A stretch of 64,000 nucleotides of DNA from Sedimentitalea sp039941015 (lineage in GTDB: Bacteria > Pseudomonadota > Alphaproteobacteria > Rhodobacterales > Rhodobacteraceae), in the NCBI RefSeq assembly GCF_039941015.1, contig NZ_JBDVFI010000067.1, one strand, 5' to 3'. This document shows, piece after piece, positions 43,478 through 51,532 of this stretch. The translations under genes were made by a program, and so were the position numbers. Each line of letters starts with the position of its first letter. Within the stretch, counting starts at the first letter, position 1. The notes beneath the pieces are model-generated. The model saw nothing but the letters and a program-made list of their open reading frames with translations. It did not search any database and was not told where the DNA came from.

Positions 43478-43909
43478 TCACTCCCACAACCAAGGCTCCG
43501 CGAATTCGACTGAATTGCCTGCCGGGTCGCGCACATAGAGCGAATGGGCGCCGTTGGGCCAGTCGAACTCTGTGTCCACCTCAATTCCGGCTGCAATCAA
43601 ACGGGCGCGCATCGCGTCGATCTGGTCGCGCGGCATGGCGAAGCACACGTGTCCCGGCCCGCGTGCGCCGTGCGGGGGGACGGGCAGACGTGGATTTTGC
43701 GTGGGTTGCTCGGTTGCATCCGGGTTGAACACAAGCAGCACGGCCTTGCCGATGCGGAAAAACACATGCCGGCCTGGAACCGTCTGGAAAGCTTCAAGCC
43801 CCAGTAGCCCTTGGTAAAAGCCGGTGGCCGCATCCAGATCGTCCACATAGAGCGCGGTTTCAAGGATCGCGCCGGGTGTAGGGGCAGGGGGCAGGTTGGT
43901 CATAGGCAC
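43478..43909 (-). CDS. VOC-superfamily protein (glyoxalase I-like)
   Basis: A 143-residue protein with the VOC fold: ILETALYVDDLDAATGFYQGLLGLEAF at the start and the final VRDPAGNSVEFAEPWLW with the usual Glu ligand. GPGHVCFAMPRDQIDAMRARL is the second half-domain. The residues H and E suggest a metal-binding enzyme (fosfomycin-resistance/dioxygenase-like). No substrate can be named. It is the downstream partner of the pseudouridine-synthase gene, seven bases away. Confidence 0.85.
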   Translation of the reverse strand: MPMTNLPPAPTPGAILETALYVDDLDAATGFYQGLLGLEAFQTVPGRHVFFRIGKAVLLVFNPDATEQPTQNPRLPVPPHGARGPGHVCFAMPRDQIDAMRARLIAAGIEVDTEFDWPNGAHSLYVRDPAGNSVEFAEPWLWE

Positions 43910-43915
43910 ATCCTA

Positions 43916-44488
43916 TCAGGCCCTTGGCCCACTGTCAGTGTCCGCGTCGCCCCACGTGCCGCTGGCCAGACCGTCGAGCGTCCATTGCCCGATGCGTGTA
44001 CGGATCAGGCGGAGTGTCGGATGACCGACCGCCGCAGTCATACGCCGAACCTGTCTGTTGCGGCCTTCGGAAATGGCAAGTTCGATCCAGCAATCGGGCA
44101 CCGATTTACGGACCCGGATCGGCGGCGTGCGTGGCCAAAGTCCGGCGGGTTCCTCAATGCGGCGCGCCTTTGCCGGGCGGGTCGGTCCGTCTTTTAGCGT
44201 GACGCCTGCGCAAAGGGCCGCGATCGCATCGTCATCTGGATTGCCCTCGACCTGCGCCCAATAGGTTTTCTCCATCTTGTGACGAGGATCGGAGATACGT
44301 GCCTGCAACCGCCCATCGTCAGTCAGCAGCATCAAACCTTCGCTGTCGCGATCCAGTCGCCCGGCAGGGTAGACACCGGGCAGGTCGATAAAGTCAGACA
44401 GAGTGCGGCGCGGGCTGCCTTGCGTGCCAGAATCGGAGAATTGCGACAGCACGTCAAAGGGTTTGTTAAAGCGTATAAGGCGGGTCAT
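43916..44488 (-). CDS. RNA pseudouridine synthase, RsuA family (RluE-like)
   Basis: A 190-residue enzyme without an S4 domain, as in E. coli RluE. The catalytic aspartate D46 lies in PAGRLDRDSEGLML, and the motifs MEKTYWAQVEG, GRNRQVRRMTAAVGHPTLRLIRTRIG follow. It would isomerise one uridine of 23S rRNA (RluE acts at position 2457 in E. coli); the site here is inferred. It begins with MTRLIRFNKPFDVLSQF, typical for RluE. Confidence 0.91.
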   Translation of the reverse strand: MTRLIRFNKPFDVLSQFSDSGTQGSPRRTLSDFIDLPGVYPAGRLDRDSEGLMLLTDDGRLQARISDPRHKMEKTYWAQVEGNPDDDAIAALCAGVTLKDGPTRPAKARRIEEPAGLWPRTPPIRVRKSVPDCWIELAISEGRNRQVRRMTAAVGHPTLRLIRTRIGQWTLDGLASGTWGDADTDSGPRA

Positions 44489-44726
44489 TTTGCCGTCCTA
44501 CCGTGCAGGCTCATGCCGGTGCAACATGGTGCGAAGACGCAATGTGGATAACTGTCACACCAGAGTTACCTTGCACTTGCAGCATATGATCAGACGAACG
44601 GCGACATATTGTGTAAAAACAGGACTTGTCAGGTGCCAACCACGATATATAGTCAAGCCAAAGCTGGGGCGGGTTCCCCGCTCTGGTGTCAGGAAATGGG
44701 CAAGCAGGGCGAGGACGGAGTCACCC

Positions 44727-45311
44727 ATGAACGCTGAATTCAGGACGGATTTTGTAAGAGAACCTGGTGCGTTGCGCCAGAACCCGGCATTGGTCCTGAA
44801 TGCCGATTATCGCCCTTTGTCGTATTACCCTCTCAGCTTGTGGAGCTGGCAGGACGCGATCAAGGCGGCCTGGCTGGATCGGGTTGATATCGTTGCTGAA
44901 TATGACGAGGTGGTGCGCAGTCCAAGCACCAGTCTCAGGATACCTTCGGTGGTGGTGCTGAAGGACTATGTAAAACCTCAAAAGCGCGTGGCCTTCACGC
45001 GCTTTAATTTATTCCTGCGGGATGAATTTCGTTGCCAGTACTGCGGCGGCAAGGGTGATCTGACGTTTGACCATGTGGTGCCACGTGCGAGCGGGGGCGT
45101 GACGAGTTGGCAAAATGTCGTCGCGGCCTGTTCCCCCTGCAATCTGAAAAAAGGCTCCAAGGCGCTGCATCGGACTGGCATGTCGCTACGCAAACCTCCG
45201 CGCCAGCCCGGCGCCGAAGAGCTGCGCAACATGGGTCGCAAGTTTCCACCAAATCACCTGCACGACAGTTGGATGGATTTTCTCTATTGGGATGCGGAAC
45301 TCGAAGCCTGA
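44727..45311 (+). CDS. HNH endonuclease-type protein
   Basis: A 194-residue protein with an HNH/zinc domain: C103 and C106 in FRCQYCG, DH at 115-116 in LTFDHVVPRASGG, N130 and a second CxxC (C135, C138). The N-terminal half (ALVLNADYRPLSYYPLSLWSWQDAIKAAWLDRV) is conserved with single-copy alphaproteobacterial HNH proteins, whose role is not established. The ATG at 44727 has GGAG upstream. It stands alone between a pseudouridine synthase and a convergent gene, with no methylase or phage genes, so a restriction or mobile function is unlikely. Confidence 0.88.
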   Translation: MNAEFRTDFVREPGALRQNPALVLNADYRPLSYYPLSLWSWQDAIKAAWLDRVDIVAEYDEVVRSPSTSLRIPSVVVLKDYVKPQKRVAFTRFNLFLRDEFRCQYCGGKGDLTFDHVVPRASGGVTSWQNVVAACSPCNLKKGSKALHRTGMSLRKPPRQPGAEELRNMGRKFPPNHLHDSWMDFLYWDAELEA

Positions 45312-45369
45312 CCGCCGCGCTCGCCAAAGAGTTTAAGCTTGCGCGGCAGCAGGCCCGTGTAAAGTGACG

Positions 45370-45394
45370 CTTGCGATCAGGCGTGCATCGCAAG
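45370..45394. terminator. Hairpin between convergent HNH and ornithine cyclodeaminase genes
   Basis: Perfect 8-base arms CTTGCGAT (45370-45377) and ATCGCAAG (45387-45394). There is no T-run on either side, so function as a bidirectional terminator is only a suggestion from its place. Confidence 0.4.
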
Positions 45395-45412
45395 GTCGGG
45401 TTTGGAGCAGGA

Positions 45413-46459
45413 TTAAGATGCGGCGCGGTGCACCATGCCAAAGAGGTCGCGTGGATCGTCCGGATCGGCCAGCAGATCAAGCGGATGATAGAGACCGGTT
45501 GCAGGCAGCTGGTCACGGACATAGCGCAGAGCCGAGAAATCTTCGATCGCAAAGCCAACACTGTCAAACAGCGTGATCTGGCGATCTGAGGTGCGGCCCT
45601 TGGCCGTACCCGAGATGACCTGCCACAATTCGGTGACCGGGTGTTCCGGATCAAGCTGCTGTATTTCACCTTCGATGCGGGTCTGCGGCGGGAATTCGAC
45701 AAAGATGTCCGAACGGTGCAGGATCGCCGGGGCCAGTTCGGTCTTGCCCGGACAGTCGCCGCCGATGGCGTTAATATGCACGCCTGCGCCGACCATGTTG
45801 TCCGTCAGGATCGTCGCATATTGTTTATCTGCGGTGCAGGTGGTCAGGATCTGTGCGCCTTCGATGGCCTCCTCTGGCGACGAACATTTCACCACATCGA
45901 TATCATGACCGGCCAGATTGGCGGCGCATTTGGCGGTGGCGGCGGCGTCGGTGTCATAGAGGCGCACGGATTTCAGCCCGCAGATCGTCTTCATCGCCAG
46001 CGTCTGAAACTCAGATTGCGCGCCGTTTCCGATCATAGCCATTGTGTCCGCACCCTTGGGGGCAAGGTGCTTGGCGACCATTGCGCTGGTCGCGGCGGTG
46101 CGCATCGCTGTCAGAATGGTCATTTCGGTCAGGAGCACCGGATAGCCAGATGCCACGTCCGCCAACAGGCCGAATGCGGTGACGGTTTGCAGCCCCTCGG
46201 CGGTGTTCTTGGGGTGGCCGTTGACGTATTTGAAGCCATAAACCTCGCCATCCGATGTGGGCATGAGTTCGATCACGCCTTCTGCAGAGTGGCTGGCGAC
46301 GCGGGGGGTCTTGTCAAACAGTTCCCAGCGTTTGAAATCGGATTCGATATAGTCGGCCAGCCCGCGCAGCATCGGTTCGATGCCAATGTGGTTGATCAGC
46401 TGCATCATGTGATCGACGGAAACGAAGGGCACGAGGGCCTTGTCGGACGGTTGTGTCAT
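45413..46459 (-). CDS. Ornithine cyclodeaminase
   Basis: A 348-residue NAD-dependent enzyme of the ornithine cyclodeaminase/mu-crystallin family, converting ornithine to proline and ammonia. AMIGNGAQSEFQTLAMKTI is the Rossmann-fold loop, VRLYDTDAAATAKCAANLAG follows it, and the metal- and substrate-binding part includes INAIGGDCPGKTELAP. It lies in a minus-strand cassette with CtlX and arginase; arginase makes ornithine and this enzyme removes it, giving proline. It has a 11-base gap after ctlX. Confidence 0.92.
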   Translation of the reverse strand: MTQPSDKALVPFVSVDHMMQLINHIGIEPMLRGLADYIESDFKRWELFDKTPRVASHSAEGVIELMPTSDGEVYGFKYVNGHPKNTAEGLQTVTAFGLLADVASGYPVLLTEMTILTAMRTAATSAMVAKHLAPKGADTMAMIGNGAQSEFQTLAMKTICGLKSVRLYDTDAAATAKCAANLAGHDIDVVKCSSPEEAIEGAQILTTCTADKQYATILTDNMVGAGVHINAIGGDCPGKTELAPAILHRSDIFVEFPPQTRIEGEIQQLDPEHPVTELWQVISGTAKGRTSDRQITLFDSVGFAIEDFSALRYVRDQLPATGLYHPLDLLADPDDPRDLFGMVHRAAS

Positions 46460-46470
46460 GGTTCTCTCTT

Positions 46471-47385
46471 TCAGCGGCGGGCCAGATGCACGCCCGCGAT
46501 CATGCAGCGGGCCGAGCCTCCGGCAGTTTCAATGGTGGGCAGGTCCAGCGGCAACAGGTCGGCGCTGCGGGAAATTATGTTGATCTGGTCGTCATGCAAT
46601 GAGGCCAGCGCACGGGCAGACAGAACCAGCAGCGGGCCATCACGACCCGTCAGTTCGATGGCGTTGCCCGCGAAATTAGCGATCTGATCAGAGCTGAGAT
46701 CGATCACCTCGCGTCCGGGTTCTGCAAGACGGGACGCCACGGTCGAACGGCGCGCTTCATTTGGTATCAGACCCAGCCCGACAAGCGCATAGGCGGTGCC
46801 GATCCCCATCAGAACATTGGTGTGATAAACTGGCGCTCCGGCGGCATCGACCGCATCAAAGACTATGGGCTCAAAACCGAAATGGGTGCAGAACCGCTCG
46901 AGCAGGACCGGATCCGCACGCTTGCTGCGGGCGACGTAGGCAACACGTTCGGCATGATCCAGAACCATGGCGCCGGTGCCTTCCAGCGCCAGATCATCAG
47001 CCTCCAGACCGGAATAATCGATCACGTCCTGCACGCGATAGTCCTGCTTGAGCATGTCGATCACATCCCAGCGGCGTTCGCGGCGGCGGTTTGCCGCAAA
47101 CATCGGATAAACGGCGACATGGCCACCTGCATGCGTCGAGAACCAGTTGTTGGGAAACACTGAATCAGGCGTTTCGTTGCTGGTATCGTCAAAGACATGC
47201 ACCGTCACACCGGCATTGCGCAGCCGGGCAACGGCGGCATCAAACTCGTCGCGCGCCAAGGCGGCGACCTCGGCATCCGTCAGAGGCAGGACGCTTTGAA
47301 ACGCATTGTCGACGCGGGTTTCCGGATTAGACCGGAATGCATGCGGGCGCACCATGATCACCGAAGAGGGGGCTTGCAGGGTCAT
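46471..47385 (-). CDS. ctlX: CtlX-type guanidino-group-modifying enzyme (citrulline utilisation hydrolase)
   Basis: A 304-residue protein of the amidinotransferase/arginine-deiminase (pentein) fold. The catalytic cysteine C294 is in GGSARCMIAGVH; PDSVFPNNWFSTH and YHTNVLMGIG carry the conserved Asp/Asn and His. The whole N-terminus (APSSVIMVRPHAFRSNPETRVDNAFQ) matches the CtlX family, described as needed for citrulline use. It lies between arginase and ornithine cyclodeaminase, so it probably brings citrulline or a related guanidino/ureido compound into the same pathway as ornithine. Confidence 0.88.
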   Translation of the reverse strand: MTLQAPSSVIMVRPHAFRSNPETRVDNAFQSVLPLTDAEVAALARDEFDAAVARLRNAGVTVHVFDDTSNETPDSVFPNNWFSTHAGGHVAVYPMFAANRRRERRWDVIDMLKQDYRVQDVIDYSGLEADDLALEGTGAMVLDHAERVAYVARSKRADPVLLERFCTHFGFEPIVFDAVDAAGAPVYHTNVLMGIGTAYALVGLGLIPNEARRSTVASRLAEPGREVIDLSSDQIANFAGNAIELTGRDGPLLVLSARALASLHDDQINIISRSADLLPLDLPTIETAGGSARCMIAGVHLARR

Positions 47386-47396
47386 TTCAGGTTTTC

Positions 47397-48311
47397 TCAG
47401 GTTGGGCGATCAAAGACGCGACGGCCAAGCGCGGACGCGGCGAGATCAACCATCACCGTCGCAGTGCGGCCATGATCGTCGAGAAACGGGTTCAGCTCGA
47501 CGAGATCCAGTGAGGTCATCAGGTCGCTGTCACAGATCATTTCCATGACCAGATGGGCCTCGCGCATGGTGGCGCCGCCGGGAACCGTGGTGCCGACTGC
47601 GGGCGCGATCATCGGGTCGAGGAAATCGACATCAAGGCTGACATGGAGAAGCCCGTTTGCTGCGGCGACCTGATCAAGGAACGCGGCCAACGGTGCGGCG
47701 ATACCGGTCTCGTCAATCGAGCGCATGTCGTGGCGCAGAATGGCCGTTTGCTGAAGTGCCTGTTTCTCGGCGGCATCGACAGACCGCAGCCCGACGATAC
47801 AGATGTTTTCCTGCGGCACGGGGTTGGTGACGGCCGGAAATCCACCAAATCCTGAACGCCCGGTGACATATCCCAACGGGGTGCCGTGAAGATTGCCGGA
47901 ACTTGTGGTTTCGGGCGTGTGATAGTCACTATGCGCATCCAGCCAGAGCACGAAGAGTGGTCGGCCCTGCGTCGCCGCGTGGTTGGCGACGCCAGCGACG
48001 CTGCCCAGAGACAGGGAATGATCACCGCCCATGAAAATCGGCAGACCACGTGCCATAGCGTCTTCGGCAACGCGGATCAGACGATTGGTCCAGCCGATGG
48101 TTTCGTTCGGACGCACCAGCTTACCTTCGCCGGTATCCGGTGCATGTGTTGCGGGGGTGAGGTTACCCATGTCCCGAACCTTGTGGCCCAGATCAGAGAG
48201 CGCCTCGGTCAGGCCGGCGGTTCGATAGGCATCCGGCCCCATCAGGCATCCACGCCGACCCTTGCCGCTGTCCACAGGTGCGCCGATCAGAATACAGGTT
48301 TTAGGTGTCAT
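47397..48311 (-). CDS. rocF: Arginase
   Basis: A 304-residue manganese enzyme hydrolysing arginine to ornithine and urea. All metal motifs are present: GGDHSLSLGS (H98), WLDAHSDYHT (D125, H127, D129) and SLDVDFLDP (D227, D229). The active-site loop EHDT-like region is represented by the nearby HGTPLG. A 11-base gap separates it from ctlX. It is the first gene of the cassette and is divergent from the Lrp-type regulator, 95 bases apart, which is the usual place for an activator of arginine catabolism. Confidence 0.95.
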   Translation of the reverse strand: MTPKTCILIGAPVDSGKGRRGCLMGPDAYRTAGLTEALSDLGHKVRDMGNLTPATHAPDTGEGKLVRPNETIGWTNRLIRVAEDAMARGLPIFMGGDHSLSLGSVAGVANHAATQGRPLFVLWLDAHSDYHTPETTSSGNLHGTPLGYVTGRSGFGGFPAVTNPVPQENICIVGLRSVDAAEKQALQQTAILRHDMRSIDETGIAAPLAAFLDQVAAANGLLHVSLDVDFLDPMIAPAVGTTVPGGATMREAHLVMEMICDSDLMTSLDLVELNPFLDDHGRTATVMVDLAASALGRRVFDRPT

Positions 48312-48406
48312 AGAAGCCTCGCAAGATTGGGTTGCCTGCTTGTATGTTCCGGAATGGTGTTGTCAGAAGCCAAAAAATTGACCAATAAGAATGTAAATTA
48401 GCTAAA

Positions 48407-48844
48407 ATGGAGGTCGATTTGGACAAAACGGACGAACGCCTGATTGCGGCGCTGCGTGACAATGCACGCGCATCTCTTTCGGACCTTGCGCTAACCTTGA
48501 ACCTTTCGCGCACAACCGTGCGGTCTCGGATCGAGCGCCTTCAGCAAAGCGGTCAGATTCTCGGGTTTACGGTGGTGATGAAAGAGGACACGCTGCGCGA
48601 TCCGGTGCGCGGATTGATGATGATCGGGATCGAAGGGCGCGGAACCGAGCGGGTCATTCGCCAACTGCGCGGACTGGCCGCTGTGCGGGCTGTGCATTCG
48701 ACCAATGGACGGTGGGATGTGATTGTGGAACTGGGCACCGAGACATTGGAACAACTGGATCTGGCGTTGGGCACGATCCGGCGGTTTGACGGGGTAAGTA
48801 CAAGTGAGACAAGCCTGCTCTTAGCGACGCGCAAGGCGACCTGA
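48407..48844 (+). CDS. Lrp/AsnC-family transcriptional regulator
   Basis: A 145-residue regulator with an N-terminal winged helix-turn-helix (DKTDERLIAALRDNARASLSDLALTLNLSRTTVRSRIERLQ, about residues 5-45) and a C-terminal RAM ligand-binding domain (about 65-140). It is transcribed divergently from arginase, so it probably senses arginine or ornithine and controls the arginase-ctlX-ornithine cyclodeaminase cassette, as known for BkdR/PutR-type and ArgR-like Lrp proteins. The intergenic 48312-48406 stretch is AT-rich with the operator expected in it. The effector is inference. Confidence 0.9.
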   Translation: MEVDLDKTDERLIAALRDNARASLSDLALTLNLSRTTVRSRIERLQQSGQILGFTVVMKEDTLRDPVRGLMMIGIEGRGTERVIRQLRGLAAVRAVHSTNGRWDVIVELGTETLEQLDLALGTIRRFDGVSTSETSLLLATRKAT

Positions 48845-48943
48845 CGCACTGACCGCGAATGATGTAAACGCCGACGTTTTCCCACTTGTGAGCAAGCGGA
48901 CAGTCGGCGACACACATGTCATAGCAACAAGATGGAGAGCGTT

Positions 48944-49372
48944 ATGGGTTTGTGGAGTTTCGTGAAGGACTCGGGCAAGAGCCTGTTCGGTGGCGATGAT
49001 GCGCCGGATGCCGAGGTACTGAAACAGGAAGTGGCCGATCTGGGTCTGGATACATCCGGGCTGGATATCTCGGTCGAAGGTGACTCGGTAAAGGTGGCCG
49101 GTGCGGGCGTTGATCAGGAAACCCGTGAAAAGATCGTTCTGGCCGTTGGCAACGTCAGCGGTGTTGCCAGTGTTCAGGATGATGGCGACGGGGCCGGAAC
49201 CGTCTTTCACACGGTTGAGCGCGGCGACACCTTGTCTGCGATTGCCAAAAAGACACTTGGAAATGCGAACCGCTACACCGAGATCTTTGAGGCAAACAAA
49301 CCGATGCTGAGCCATCCCGACAAGATCTATCCGGGGCAGGTTCTGCGCATCCCGAAAGACGCGGCGGCCTGA
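48944..49372 (+). CDS. LysM/BON-domain protein (Kbp/YgaU-like)
   Basis: A 142-residue protein with a BON domain (about residues 27-78) and a C-terminal LysM domain (about 91-138, with FHTVERGDTLSAIAKKTLGNANRY and PGQVLRIP). The order matches E. coli Kbp, a potassium-sensing cytosolic protein; no signal peptide is seen here. The start ATG at 48944 has GGAGAG upstream; a longer version starts at 48932. A bidirectional terminator hairpin follows. Confidence 0.88.
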   Translation: MGLWSFVKDSGKSLFGGDDAPDAEVLKQEVADLGLDTSGLDISVEGDSVKVAGAGVDQETREKIVLAVGNVSGVASVQDDGDGAGTVFHTVERGDTLSAIAKKTLGNANRYTEIFEANKPMLSHPDKIYPGQVLRIPKDAAA

Positions 49373-49390
49373 TCCGACTTACCACTGAAA

Positions 49391-49421
49391 ATGATGCGCC
49401 CTGCCATGCGGGGCGCGTCAT
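49391..49421. terminator. Bidirectional terminator hairpin
   Basis: ATGATGCGCCC (49391-49401) pairs with GGGCGCGTCAT (49411-49421), 11 bp with one G-U pair, 9-base loop. It lies between the convergent LysM/BON and DUF2235 genes. A weak T-run follows on the plus side. Confidence 0.65.
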
Positions 49422-49450
49422 TCATCTTTCAATGCGGAATGCCTGATGCA

Positions 49451-50833
49451 CTAGTCCCTGGGCAGGTTGATCGGGCGATAGAACCGCCAGCGGCGCATGC
49501 GCTCATGCACCGAGTCGTCGATTGTATCGTCCTTTGCGATGATACGCGGCTCGGACAGGGGCAGGTACCAGAGCCAGCCGGGACGTTTGTGCCATTGTCG
49601 CCGGATGGTGGTCTTGGGAAAGACCTCAAGCGGCGCCCAGGCCAGCGACATCGAGTCATGGAGTGGTGCCAACGCGTCGGGTTTTGCAAAACGCTGCCCA
49701 TCCGGAGTGGTGCGGGTTTGATCGCGGCCTTCCAAAAATCCCGTTCGATAGCTGGATTTGACCTTTACGCCATGCATTGGTTTCATGCGGCGCTCGCCAG
49801 GTTTTGGCGGATCAAGTGCTGAGTCTTCCTTCCAAGCGAGATGGTCCATGCGCCGCAATTCTTCGAGCATCCAGAGAAGGGTGATCTTGCCGATACCGCT
49901 GAAGTTCTCGCGTGGTGATCCGCCAATGTCGGAATGGTAGCCGGGGAACCAGCGCTGATGAACGAATTGCGTTCGCTTCTGATTAGGCTGGCGGAACCGA
50001 TTGCCGTAATAGTCTGTCTTTTGCCAACGCAGCTGGCGAAACATGCTGCGGCGCTCATCAACGGCCATTGCATGCAGGACGATGCGCACGGATGCGTTGC
50101 GCTCGACGCTGGCATGAGTGCTCAGTTCCATTGGACTGCGATATTTGAAGAGCGACGACATGGGCCGGTTCAGGCGCACCATCGAGGCCACGGTATCAAA
50201 CAGCCCAAGGCACTGGATCGGAACACGGCCATTGGGCCGCAGAACACTCTCATACTGTCGTAGTGCTTTGAAAACCACGGCATTGGGTTCGTTCCGGTCA
50301 TGCTCTGTCACGATCCGGTAGGCGCGGAACGCCTCGGTGATCATGTGCAGGCGCGACGGATCGACCAGCCCAAAGTTGTGGATGAACCCGGCCAGAATAC
50401 GCGCGGCATAGGCACCACGGGAAAACCCGAAGATATAAATCTGATCATCCTCGGCCTCTGGTACAGAGGGGTTCTTGCGTGGCGATTTTTGACCGAGTTT
50501 GCGCGCCGTATCCCGCAGGGTTGCGCGGTCGGCGTTAAAGGCCTTTCGCTTGTCAGACGCGCTTTGGTAGGTGCCGCAGAGAAAGCGATAGGCGTCGAGC
50601 ACATCGTCCTCAAGCCCCATGCCAAAGGCCAGCCCTGCCAGCGCTTTGGTCTTGCGCACAAGGGTCGATCCTAAGAGGCGCGGGCCGTCCATCGTACCGA
50701 CACCGGGGACATAATGCACAATTTGCCGGTCTGATTGAGCGAGGCCTTTATAGAGCTTGAGAATATTGCTTTCGTTGTCTCCGACCCGGTTCCCGGTGCC
50801 GTCGATGCAGATGATTATTTTGCGTGTTTGCAT
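49451..50833 (-). CDS. DUF2235-family alpha/beta hydrolase
   Basis: A 460-residue protein with the DUF2235 hydrolase domain at the N-terminus: RKIIICIDGTGNRVGD opens it, and the nucleophile elbow GFSRGAYAARIL (S138) follows. Related proteins include the Tle1 phospholipase effectors of type VI secretion. Here no VgrG, PAAR or Tle-immunity genes are adjacent, so a housekeeping lipid hydrolase is equally possible. The C-terminal part (residues about 330-460) has no known domain and is rich in Arg and Trp. It converges with the LysM/BON gene. Confidence 0.82.
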   Translation of the reverse strand: MQTRKIIICIDGTGNRVGDNESNILKLYKGLAQSDRQIVHYVPGVGTMDGPRLLGSTLVRKTKALAGLAFGMGLEDDVLDAYRFLCGTYQSASDKRKAFNADRATLRDTARKLGQKSPRKNPSVPEAEDDQIYIFGFSRGAYAARILAGFIHNFGLVDPSRLHMITEAFRAYRIVTEHDRNEPNAVVFKALRQYESVLRPNGRVPIQCLGLFDTVASMVRLNRPMSSLFKYRSPMELSTHASVERNASVRIVLHAMAVDERRSMFRQLRWQKTDYYGNRFRQPNQKRTQFVHQRWFPGYHSDIGGSPRENFSGIGKITLLWMLEELRRMDHLAWKEDSALDPPKPGERRMKPMHGVKVKSSYRTGFLEGRDQTRTTPDGQRFAKPDALAPLHDSMSLAWAPLEVFPKTTIRRQWHKRPGWLWYLPLSEPRIIAKDDTIDDSVHERMRRWRFYRPINLPRD

Positions 50834-50919
50834 GCCGGGCCTTGTGCAATGACTGAATCAATGCACGCAGAATGCCAGTCACAGGCGGCTTGGCAAGTCC
50901 GGGATACCGGACCCTTGTG

Positions 50920-51486
50920 TCAGTCCAGCACGCCGATCTTGCGGCCCCAGTCGCCATAGGTCCCGGTGCGGCGGGCGGTCAGGTCGTCTTCGGTGATGGC
51001 GTCTGGGTCTACCGGATAGGCGGTCACGCCGGTGCCTTCGAGAATGCGGTTCATGAAATTGAAGAGAGCGCAGGTTTGTATCGCGTCAAACAGCGCCCGT
51101 TCGCTCCAGCCGGCATCATAGACCGCCCGGGCGTCGGCCTCGGTCATCGTCGCGGGCGCCGTGGTCAGTTTTGCGACATAGGCCAATATGGGTCTCATCT
51201 CGGGGTCGACCGGTGCTGTGGCAGGATCATCCAGCAGCGCGTCGATTGTTTCAGGTGACACGCCAAAGGCCCGCGCCATGATGACATGCGCTCCGAAGCA
51301 AAAGGCGCAGGCGTTCAGACCGGAGACATAGGCGGCAATCAGTTCCCGCTGTGCGACGCTGAGCGGACTGTCCGAGCGGAGCAGGGCATCATGATATTCT
51401 AGCAGGGGTTTTATGGTGTCTGGAAACGCCTGAAACACCTCGGACAGACCCGCATTTTCGGGCAGAGAGGGAAATAGCTTTTTCAC
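50920..51486 (-). CDS. AhpD-like carboxymuconolactone decarboxylase-family protein
   Basis: A 188-residue all-helical protein of the AhpD-like superfamily (peroxidase-related branch). The redox pair C60-x-x-C63 in LNACAFCFGAH and the downstream H67 match the active site used for disulfide exchange. The start is a GTG (51484-51486) with AAAGGA upstream; no ATG is near. Role: probably thiol-dependent peroxide or disulfide reduction. The neighbouring RACo gene ends 46 bases downstream on the same strand; no functional link is evident. Confidence 0.87.
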   Translation of the reverse strand: MKKLFPSLPENAGLSEVFQAFPDTIKPLLEYHDALLRSDSPLSVAQRELIAAYVSGLNACAFCFGAHVIMARAFGVSPETIDALLDDPATAPVDPEMRPILAYVAKLTTAPATMTEADARAVYDAGWSERALFDAIQTCALFNFMNRILEGTGVTAYPVDPDAITEDDLTARRTGTYGDWGRKIGVLD

Positions 51487-51532
51487 GTCGTGTCCTTTCT
51501 TTGTTTGCTGGGCGATCCAGCAGGCGCGTTTG

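Noticed and set aside
44727..45311. HNH protein as part of a restriction, mobile or defence system
   Set aside because: It is a single conserved gene with ordinary composition among housekeeping genes; no methylase, phage or transposase gene is near.
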